Shown: positions 1 to 5,978 of the stretch, in pieces
How the letters are laid out: every line of letters begins with the position of its first letter
How positions within the stretch are numbered: the stretch's first letter is position 1
Source of the DNA: Gammaproteobacteria bacterium
Lineage (GTDB): Bacteria > Pseudomonadota > Gammaproteobacteria > Steroidobacterales > UBA11654
Length of the DNA stretch: 8,781 nucleotides
Reading direction: 5' to 3'
Assembly (NCBI GenBank): GCA_012965065.1
Contig: DTSX01000098.1
Coordinates: 16,662-25,442, forward strand
Translations under genes and position numbers: made by a program
The notes under the pieces: generated by a model
What the model was told of the DNA's origin: nothing
Database searches by the model: none
Seen by the model: only the letters and a program-made list of their open reading frames with translations

Positions 1-601
1 TTTCGAAAAATTTCATAAAGTCATATTCCCATAGAGCCTCATGAGTTTGGTGAGCTGATGCATGAGCTCTGAGTGCGTCCAGCATCTCCCTGTGATGCAA
101 TTCAATATTGCCTTTTGCCCCTAAGTCGTTGCCAACCAACCTCCATACTGTCATTAAATGACTTCCATCTTCAACAGGACCCCAATCAGAGCTTATTGCT
201 TTTCGCATCTCTTCTTTCTCTTCAAAGGTGGCAATGAAGGGACCAATCAAGGTTAAAGATGTTATCAGATCTGGGTGGTCGTGGGCGATCTGGATGGCCA
301 TGGAACTGCCAGTGTGATGCCCAAAAAGATGAAGCTTATCTATTGAAAAACTCTGGATCGTTTCCATCAACCAACCAGAGTATTCTTCCATCGTTGGTAC
401 ATGGTTTGGATTAAAGCTTTGCCCAAAGCCAGGGGTATCAATTGCATAGGTCGAGTGATCTTGGAGTCGCACCATGATTGCTTCGAACATTTGGGAAGAA
501 CTGGGGGTTTGGTGCAAGAATACAACGGGATCGCCCGTTCCATTTTGATAGCGATAATGGCATTGACCGCCAGAGGTATCGGCGTATGCTTTTCTGATCA
601 T
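1..601 (-). CDS. alpha/beta hydrolase, GHHTG nucleophile-elbow variant (3' end outside window)
   Basis: About 200 N-terminal residues are visible; the C-terminal part, which should hold the catalytic His, lies beyond the left edge. The start is the ATG at 601-599, overlapping the transporter's TAA as TAATG, so translation is probably coupled; no good ribosome site is visible. Residues 1-18 (MIRKAYADTSGGQCHYRY) resemble the start of many soluble alpha/beta hydrolases. LHQTPSS (residues 29-35) is the oxyanion HxxP-type loop, DTPGFGQS (55-62) follows strand 4, and GHHTG (94-98) sits at the nucleophile elbow, with Thr97 where Ser is usual. From memory, GYHTG/GHHTG hydrolases form a recognisable subgroup. 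Hydrolysis of an ester, lactone or ring-cleavage C-C bond in the catabolic pathway is inferred from context. The fold assignment is firm; the substrate is unknown. Confidence 0.88.
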   Translation of the reverse strand, partial: MIRKAYADTSGGQCHYRYQNGTGDPVVFLHQTPSSSQMFEAIMVRLQDHSTYAIDTPGFGQSFNPNHVPTMEEYSGWLMETIQSFSIDKLHLFGHHTGSSMAIQIAHDHPDLITSLTLIGPFIATFEEKEEMRKAISSDWGPVEDGSHLMTVWRLVGNDLGAKGNIELHHREMLDALRAHASAHQTHEALWEYDFMKFFE

Positions 602-1917
602 TAGGGCAGTTCTTCTGGCTCGGTTACTTTTGATCCAAAAAACTGACCCGGTGATTTTATACGAACAGCAATTGCGGCCAACAACAGTGTGGCATGCGTT
701 ACAGCTATCAATAAAAATGGACCCCTTGGTCCTATTACATCAAATAATTGACCACCAAATTTTGTCGCAGCAAGGATACCAACAGCGCCAAAAAATGCAC
801 TGAAGCCAATTACAGTGCCGCGTTGTCGCATTGGAGCTTCCTGTCCAATTAGACTGGAAGTTGCAATAACAGTCCCTATGGCGCTAGCAGAAATTAAGAT
901 GAAAAAAGGCAGGTTTGAATAATTGAGAGGAGAGTCAACAAAATACATTGATCCGTATGCAACGGTTCCCAATGACATGGCAATCACCATCGCGGTAACT
1001 CGGTTGATTCGATCAATGATTGATCCAAACACGAATGCCCAGACGATGCTCAGTAGGTTAGTGATAACAATCACCACAACCACTCTCTTGATTGCTTCGC
1101 CAGCAGATAAACCAAGTGCAGCACCGCTGGTGATAGCCCACAGTGAAATAAATATGCCGTTGACTGATACATCTGCTCTGGCCAGTAATGTTGCTCCAAA
1201 TGCCAATGCAATTCTTGGGTTTTTGGCTGATTCTATGCCAACTTTTACCAGTTCACCGACTGAGGGTTTGTTGTAATCTTTCTCTGGTGTGCCTCCCTTT
1301 AAGCCCCGAAGGAATATCAAACCAGAGACAAAAGTCAGTCCTGCTACAAGCAGCATCGTATATTGACCCGATGTAACTGGATCATAGCCATTGCTGGTAA
1401 ATACTGTTGGCAGTCGACCTAGAAGTATGGCAAATACTGCAACTCCTAAGGCATTCAAAACAGAATGCACACTGATTAATTTGCCTCTGGATCGCTCTTG
1501 AGGATAATCGTTAACTATTATTGCTAGAACTGAGGAAAGGGCAGCTGCTCCTGTAGCAAATACGGCTCTGTAGATGAACAATTCAGTGATCGAGGTAGCA
1601 TAGGGATAAAGAGCAAAGCCAATGGCGACAACGAGGGTGCCAAACACCATTACTGGTCGTCGGCCAATCCGATCCGAGAGCATTCCAAACATAGCAACGA
1701 GTAGGATTGCTATGATTTCTTGGGTAAAGGCTAGGTTTCCACTAATCGTTCCTTGATTGGATCTTGGTATGGAAAGCATCTCCGTTAGAATGTACCCTTG
1801 GATGAAATTCATCCCAGCAAGCACTCCTATGCAGATGAAACAGGCATAGAAATAAGTAATAGCATTAAATCGGCTGATTCCTGGTGCCAGCTCTATAGGA
1901 CCCAATTTCTCGTTCAA
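601..1917 (-). CDS. MFS transporter, 12 transmembrane helices
   Basis: A 438-residue inner-membrane protein of normal MFS length. Hydrophobic segments are visible at roughly 20-40, 62-80, 90-108, 112-136, 150-170, 187-205, 236-262, 278-298, 306-326, 336-358, 368-388 and 399-420, with the usual central loop at about 206-235. The MFS signature motif A is clear after helix 2 (GMLSDRIGRRP, residues 78-88), and its degenerate repeat follows helix 8 (GSIIDRINR, 298-306). The start is a TTG chosen because AAGGAG lies 6 bases upstream and no in-frame ATG occurs before helix 1. It is the second gene of a minus-strand set after the nitrilase-like gene (85-bp gap) and overlaps the hydrolase start by one base. 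Import of the pathway substrate is inferred from its neighbours; efflux is possible. The family is certain, the substrate unknown. Confidence 0.93.
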   Translation of the reverse strand: MNEKLGPIELAPGISRFNAITYFYACFICIGVLAGMNFIQGYILTEMLSIPRSNQGTISGNLAFTQEIIAILLVAMFGMLSDRIGRRPVMVFGTLVVAIGFALYPYATSITELFIYRAVFATGAAALSSVLAIIVNDYPQERSRGKLISVHSVLNALGVAVFAILLGRLPTVFTSNGYDPVTSGQYTMLLVAGLTFVSGLIFLRGLKGGTPEKDYNKPSVGELVKVGIESAKNPRIALAFGATLLARADVSVNGIFISLWAITSGAALGLSAGEAIKRVVVVIVITNLLSIVWAFVFGSIIDRINRVTAMVIAMSLGTVAYGSMYFVDSPLNYSNLPFFILISASAIGTVIATSSLIGQEAPMRQRGTVIGFSAFFGAVGILAATKFGGQLFDVIGPRGPFLLIAVTHATLLLAAIAVRIKSPGQFFGSKVTEPEELP

Positions 1918-1923
1918 AGATAT

Positions 1924-1929
1924 CTCCTT
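1924..1929 (-). promoter_or_regulatory. ribosome binding site fixing a TTG start
   Basis: The minus strand reads AAGGAG, 6 bases before TTG (1917-1915). This near-perfect Shine-Dalgarno supports the TTG as the transporter's true start. Confidence 0.75.
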
Positions 1930-2002
1930 GATAAAGTAAAGACGTAGAAATTACACTTTGCCTAGTTTGATGGAAAATACCACCCTAGACAAGTAACTCA
2001 TA

Positions 2003-3070
2003 CTACCAATAGTGGACCCAACGAGCATTTTCCAAGAATCTTTGGTATGCCTCTTGTTTACTCTGGGGTAGTTGCTCTAGATACATACCAGAATCGTAAC
2101 GTTCCTGATATTGATCGAAAACAGGTTGGTAGAGTTTTAAATGTAAATCTGGAATTCGATGTTTGTCTCTAAAGGCTTGCATGGGTATTGACGCAGATAT
2201 TTTTGTCTCAAAAGCCCCAGCTTTTGCAAGTTCTACCCCTCTGGGGCCAAATATCGCAGAACGTCCTGGTCCACCGTAAGCTGCGTCATCAAAAAACCCA
2301 GGGTTTCGTTTACCGGTGTTGACCGAATTGTTGGCAATCAAGGTATACAGGCTGTTGTGGTATGAGGTCAGCCTCATGTCCTCGTATTCAAAACCGCCGG
2401 TTGCCACTCTACAGATTATTTCTGCTCCCTTAAAAGCCATGCACCGGAATAACTCTGGCTCAAACTGAACTGCAGACATTGCAATGTTACCTATATCAGT
2501 TTTAGCAACAGGAATGACCGCATCCTGCCCATACATTTCAATAAAACGATCGTAAACATCGTATATTGCACTGGTGTATTGTTCAGATCCTGGAAACAAA
2601 CCCCGCACATTTCTTTGTTTCCAATGTTTCGCAATTACATTGCCATCAGGATCCATTAACACCATTAAATGCAGGATATGATCGGGCCAATCTGGATCCT
2701 TGGCATAGGTTCCAAAGACGATGTAACACCCATAATCCTGGCACTTTTTCCCAATTTCTTCAGTTTCCGGTCCCGGCACTTCAATTGCAATTCTATAATG
2801 ATCTTCCCTTGACCAATTGCTGAAGCCAACAATGGGAAATTCATGGAAGCAAATGAGATCACTTCTGCCACCGTAGCCCTGGGCAATATCGATGCATTCC
2901 AGCATGTAATCTAAGTTATTTTTAATATCCTTGGCTGGGTTTTTCCCATCCACTCCATTGACTCTGGTTTGTGCTATCGTAATGCTGATTGTATCTTTTT
3001 TTAACGGCAGTGATGCATAGGTGCCGTCACTGCGGACCATAGTGCTAGTCTCTTTGTCATCTGGAGGCAT
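2003..3070 (-). CDS. nitrilase-superfamily (amidase-like) protein lacking the usual catalytic Cys
   Basis: A 355-residue soluble protein with the carbon-nitrogen hydrolase fold, closest in style to aliphatic amidases. The start ATG at 3070 has AAGGAG 6 bases upstream (3077-3082). The catalytic Glu is present in FHEFP (Glu77) and the catalytic Lys in KHWKQRN (Lys151, aligned with the KYRK of AmiE). The GAEII segment after the nucleophile strand is also present (215-219). The strand that should read roughly ICYDxxFPE instead reads SAVQFEPE (199-206): two residues are missing and Val201 occupies the Cys position. Cys210 and Cys220 are nearby but not at the elbow. The Glu found in AmiE's PIEG loop is also not visible. 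It may therefore be a pseudoenzyme, a regulator or binding protein, or an enzyme with altered chemistry. The frame is intact throughout, so this is not decay. It leads the left operon, divergent from the AbfD-like gene. Family firm; amidase activity doubtful. Confidence 0.88.
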   Translation of the reverse strand: MPPDDKETSTMVRSDGTYASLPLKKDTISITIAQTRVNGVDGKNPAKDIKNNLDYMLECIDIAQGYGGRSDLICFHEFPIVGFSNWSREDHYRIAIEVPGPETEEIGKKCQDYGCYIVFGTYAKDPDWPDHILHLMVLMDPDGNVIAKHWKQRNVRGLFPGSEQYTSAIYDVYDRFIEMYGQDAVIPVAKTDIGNIAMSAVQFEPELFRCMAFKGAEIICRVATGGFEYEDMRLTSYHNSLYTLIANNSVNTGKRNPGFFDDAAYGGPGRSAIFGPRGVELAKAGAFETKISASIPMQAFRDKHRIPDLHLKLYQPVFDQYQERYDSGMYLEQLPQSKQEAYQRFLENARWVHYW

Positions 3071-3086
3071 AATTCACTCCTTGGAT

Positions 3087-3161
3087 CTGTTTGTATTCCT
3101 GAGACTATAGCATAGCTGTTTGTAATTTTTTTAGCCTGATTGTTGTGTATTTTTTGTAATT
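3087..3161. repeat. repeated TTTGTA(A)TT motifs in the divergent control region
   Basis: TTTGTATT occurs at 3090-3097, and TTTGTAATT at 3119-3127 and again at 3153-3161. The first two copies extend to an exact 9-bp direct repeat, CTGTTTGTA (3087-3095 and 3116-3124). They flank the predicted nitrilase promoter and lie upstream of the AbfD-like promoter. They could be binding sites for a shared regulator, but in AT-rich DNA short repeats also arise by chance. Confidence 0.35.
3104..3112 (-). promoter_or_regulatory. extended -10 promoter for the nitrilase-like operon
   Basis: The minus strand reads TGCTATAGT, an extended -10 (TGn plus TATAGT, one mismatch to TATAAT). No convincing -35 lies 17 bases upstream, as is common for extended -10 promoters. 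Transcription would start near 3097, giving a leader of about 27 nt that contains the AAGGAG site. The element sits in a small dyad, CTAT-AGC-ATAG (3105-3115). Confidence 0.45.
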
Positions 3162-3211
3162 ATCCAAGCAAGGAAAAAACAGTAATCATTGCGTCTGCAA
3201 CTTCATCTTAT

Positions 3212-3220
3212 TGTTATAAT
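3212..3220 (+). promoter_or_regulatory. consensus extended -10 promoter giving a near-leaderless mRNA
   Basis: TGTTATAAT is a perfect extended -10 (TGnTATAAT). The expected start of transcription, about 7 bases past the hexamer, is near 3226-3228, at the ATG of the AbfD-like gene (3228). A weak -35 (TTGCGT, 3189-3194) lies at a poor 20-bp spacing. The only Shine-Dalgarno-like bases are AGGG, 2 bases before the ATG. Confidence 0.5.
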
Positions 3221-3227
3221 TAGGGAC

Positions 3228-4754
3228 ATGACACAGCCAATTGCAACCGGTAAAGAGTATATAGATAGTCTCAGAAACCGTGATCTGAACGTTTATCTAT
3301 TGGGTGAAAAAATCAGTGATCCTGTTGAACATCCAATCATCAGGCCCTCCATAAATGCTGTGGCAGAGACCTATGATCTGGCACAAACAAATCCAGATTT
3401 AGCCAGTGCAATTTCTCCTTACACAAACGAGAGGATTAATCGTTTTCTTCATATTGCAGAAAATCCCAGCGATCTTATTTTGCAAAATAAAATGCAAAGG
3501 AAACTGGGGCAATTGACTGGCACTTGTTTTCAAAGGTGTGTTGGTATGGATGCGTTGAATACCCTGCATTCTGTCACTTACGATATCGATCAAGAGAATA
3601 ATACCCCTTACCATAAAAGGTTCTTGTCTTTCTTAACCATGGTCCAAAAACACGGTTTTGTTATCGGTGGGGCAATGACAGATGTCAAAGGCGACCGGAG
3701 TCTGTTGCCACACCAGCAACATGATCCAGATCTCTTCGTTCGAGTTGTTGATCGAAATGAAGAGGGGGTGTTTATACGAGGAGCCAAAGCACACCAGACA
3801 GGATGCATAAATTCCCATTGGATGGTAGTCATGCCAACCGTGAGACTGACGGAAATGGACCAGGATTATGCCATTATTGGAGCGCTGCCAGTTGACACTA
3901 AGGGAATAACTTACATTTATGGGAGACAGCCTAGTGATACCAGGCATCTCGAAGAGGGGGGTTTGGATACCGGCAATCAGAAATTTTCTGGTCAAGAAGC
4001 TTTGGTCATTTTCAAAGATGTATTTATTCCCAACGAGTATATTTTTATGGACGGTGAATATGGCTTTGTTTCGACTTTGATTGAACGCTTTACCTGTTAT
4101 CATCGGAGAAGTTATGTTTGTAAATCAGGAGTGGGGGATGTGTTAATCGGAGCTGCTGCTGCCATTGCTGAATACAATGGCGTTGATGGTGCATCCCATA
4201 TCAAAGACAAACTTACGGAGATGACCCACCTTAATGAAACCATTTATGGAACTGGAATTGCATCGAGCTACCAGGCAAAAGCAATGAACTCTGGTGTGTA
4301 TATTAACGACGATATGTTGTCCAATGTGTGCAAACATCATGTAACGAAATTCACCTATGAAATCGGCAGACTGGCCCAAGATCTAGCTGGAGCATTGGTG
4401 GTCACCATGCCCTCAGCGAAAGATATAAATCATCCTGAATTGGGTTCAATCATCAAAAAATATCTTCGAACAAAAGCAGACTTAGATCCTGAAGATCGTA
4501 TCCGTATTCTCCGGTTGATAGAAAATATGACATTGGGGAGAAATGCCGTTGGTTACTTGACTGAATCCCTTCACGGGGCAGGTTCGCCACAAGCACAAAG
4601 AATCCAAATTTCTCGTCAAATGCAGTTGGAATTTAAAAAGCAATTGGCACGTGCACTGGCTGGAATTTTACCAGATCCAGACGAAGAAGCAGATCAGGGC
4701 GGGGATAGTTACATGAGCCGCGTTTTTTCTCTGCCTGAATCTTCAGTAGACTGA
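3228..4754 (+). CDS. 4-hydroxybutyryl-CoA dehydratase (AbfD)-like FAD/[4Fe-4S] protein
   Basis: A 508-residue protein similar along its whole length to AbfD, which uses FAD and a [4Fe-4S] cluster to convert 4-hydroxybutyryl-CoA to crotonyl-CoA by radical chemistry. All four AbfD cluster ligands (Cys99, Cys103, His292, Cys299) have counterparts: CFQRC gives Cys100 and Cys104, and YHRRSYVCK gives His292 and Cys298. Catalytic-site residues also match: Thr191 (KAHQTG), Glu257 (GQEALV), Tyr296, Lys299 and the ESLHGAGSPQAQR segment (446-458). The oxygen-using HpaB hydroxylases share the fold but lack this ligand set, so a dehydratase-type role is favoured. The loop from Tyr296 to the ligand Cys is one residue shorter than in AbfD as I recall it. 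The ATG at 3228 fits the family N-terminus (GKEYIDSLR); an in-frame TTG at 3189 adds 13 unlike residues. The substrate need not be 4-hydroxybutyryl-CoA. It is divergent from the nitrilase-like operon and its stop abuts that of the Rieske gene. Confidence 0.9.
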   Translation: MTQPIATGKEYIDSLRNRDLNVYLLGEKISDPVEHPIIRPSINAVAETYDLAQTNPDLASAISPYTNERINRFLHIAENPSDLILQNKMQRKLGQLTGTCFQRCVGMDALNTLHSVTYDIDQENNTPYHKRFLSFLTMVQKHGFVIGGAMTDVKGDRSLLPHQQHDPDLFVRVVDRNEEGVFIRGAKAHQTGCINSHWMVVMPTVRLTEMDQDYAIIGALPVDTKGITYIYGRQPSDTRHLEEGGLDTGNQKFSGQEALVIFKDVFIPNEYIFMDGEYGFVSTLIERFTCYHRRSYVCKSGVGDVLIGAAAAIAEYNGVDGASHIKDKLTEMTHLNETIYGTGIASSYQAKAMNSGVYINDDMLSNVCKHHVTKFTYEIGRLAQDLAGALVVTMPSAKDINHPELGSIIKKYLRTKADLDPEDRIRILRLIENMTLGRNAVGYLTESLHGAGSPQAQRIQISRQMQLEFKKQLARALAGILPDPDEEADQGGDSYMSRVFSLPESSVD

Positions 4755-5876
4755 TTAATCTGGTGTCAACAGCGGTATTGGATCCAGAACCCAGTTTTTT
4801 TCTGTTCGTCTAGCTGGGCTGGGAATCGCATAAGCAGTATGATGTTCCTGATTTTTTAATGTTCTCACATCAATCTTAAATCCTTTCTTGTCAAATTCTT
4901 TCAGGGTACTCCGATATTTGCCAATAATGGCATCTGCAGGTAACAGGATTTCTTTGGTCATTGAAGCAGGTGTCACGAAGGGTCGTAAATTTTTCATAAC
5001 ATCGATGTCTTGGTGGGCAATTATCAGATTTCTTTCCATAATCGTTTCATCCATGGCTTCATCCATAAGCCAGTTACGCATGTTGACAAAATAAATCCGA
5101 GTTTGAAATTCATCAATGGGTTGTTCAAAGAAATACTGATGAAACCAACCCGTTTCCTTTTGAGTGTGAATTTGAGTTATCAAGGTATTGGGTCCGTGAT
5201 AACCCCCGTAGACTGTGAGATTCCCTGATTCTTTTCTGGCGCTTTCGCCGTATGTATCTGCGTCCAATGGGGGGGCGTCGAATACCTGAGCAAAATTGGC
5301 GCCCCAGGCGGTGTCAGTTATTTGAGTAGGGTTTACTTTGTAATCGTTTTTGGCAGCTTCAAATCCGTGGGTTGGATGCACAAATTCATTGTGTGCTGGA
5401 TCCAAGCCATTCTCAACTGATCGCTCATAGTTGTAATCGATGTCGATGGTAATGACCTCATTTGCACGCCATCCATCAGCTTCAAATTCCTCAATTTCAT
5501 AAGCATCACATCTTTCATTTTCAGGTAGATCGCCAAGAAATGCGAAGACAATCCCATATTTCTCAGAGACAGGGTAGCTGTCAACCTTGGCCCTTGCTGG
5601 GGGCTTACTTCCGGGTCCAAGCGACGGAACCGTCAGACATTTCCCATCTCCTCCATACTGCCAGCCGTGATATGGACAGGCGATGGCGTTGTTTTCTGGA
5701 ATACACTTGCCATTGCCCAGTGACCCACCCCGATGGACACAGGTGTTGCTCAAGCAATGTGCATGGCCTTCCTGATCTCGGAAAGCTACGAATTCCATTC
5801 CGAGTATTTTTTGTTTGATGGGTTTGTCCTCAAGTTCTTTGCTCAAACAAACCGGATACCAAAAATTAATGTACAT
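4755..5876 (-). CDS. Rieske non-heme iron oxygenase alpha subunit (second of a tandem pair)
   Basis: A 373-residue oxygenase component that activates O2 at a mononuclear iron. The N-terminal Rieske domain has CVH (Cys46, His48) and CPYH (Cys67, His70) as [2Fe-2S] ligands; the 18 residues between the pairs are slightly more than the usual 15-17. The C-terminal catalytic domain has ENGLDPAHNEFVH: Asp159 is the bridging acid, His162 and His167 are iron ligands, and Asp290 (AHQD) is the probable carboxylate ligand. The single-subunit style and the INFWYP start recall VanA/PAO-type O-demethylases and ring hydroxylases. ATG 5876 is chosen because it aligns with the paralogue's start; an in-frame TTG at 5966 would add 30 unrelated residues. 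The ribosome site is weak (TAGGTTAGAG). Its paralogue is 102 bp upstream. No reductase is in the window. Class certain; substrate unknown. Confidence 0.93.
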   Translation of the reverse strand: MYINFWYPVCLSKELEDKPIKQKILGMEFVAFRDQEGHAHCLSNTCVHRGGSLGNGKCIPENNAIACPYHGWQYGGDGKCLTVPSLGPGSKPPARAKVDSYPVSEKYGIVFAFLGDLPENERCDAYEIEEFEADGWRANEVITIDIDYNYERSVENGLDPAHNEFVHPTHGFEAAKNDYKVNPTQITDTAWGANFAQVFDAPPLDADTYGESARKESGNLTVYGGYHGPNTLITQIHTQKETGWFHQYFFEQPIDEFQTRIYFVNMRNWLMDEAMDETIMERNLIIAHQDIDVMKNLRPFVTPASMTKEILLPADAIIGKYRSTLKEFDKKGFKIDVRTLKNQEHHTAYAIPSPARRTEKNWVLDPIPLLTPD

Positions 5877-5903
5877 CTCTAACCTATCTACTGATTCAAA
5901 CTG

Positions 5904-5920
5904 ATTATATTCCCATGGGA
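5904..5920 (-). promoter_or_regulatory. possible internal promoter with adjacent palindrome
   Basis: In the 102-bp gap between the two Rieske genes the minus strand has TATAAT (5904-5909), immediately preceded by the perfect 10-bp palindrome TCCCATGGGA (5911-5920). The -35 is poor. If used, transcription would start about 21 bases before the downstream Rieske ATG, allowing that gene its own control. Confidence 0.3.
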
Positions 5921-5978
5921 CACATAATTTAACCAAAAAATAGTAACTTACTGCAACAATTAGCAAGCAGAATTTTTT

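Noticed and set aside
923..1276. 117-residue ORF antisense to the MFS gene
   Set aside because: It is a shadow of the transporter's coding sequence, with no recognisable domain.
3189..3227. Upstream TTG start for the AbfD-like gene, adding 13 residues
   Set aside because: The added residues do not resemble the family N-terminus, the stretch overlaps the predicted promoter, and no ribosome site lies at a suitable distance.
3633..4103. 156-residue antisense ORF within the AbfD-like gene
   Set aside because: It lies wholly inside a strongly conserved gene and its product has no recognisable motif.
3228..4754. Calling this gene a 4-hydroxyphenylacetate 3-hydroxylase (HpaB)
   Set aside because: The fold is shared, but the CX3C pair and the His/Cys ligands of the Fe-S cluster point to the AbfD branch.
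5877..5966. TTG start giving a Rieske protein with 30 extra N-terminal residues
   Set aside because: The extension has no counterpart in the paralogue and no Shine-Dalgarno; ATG 5876 aligns exactly with the paralogue's INFWY start.
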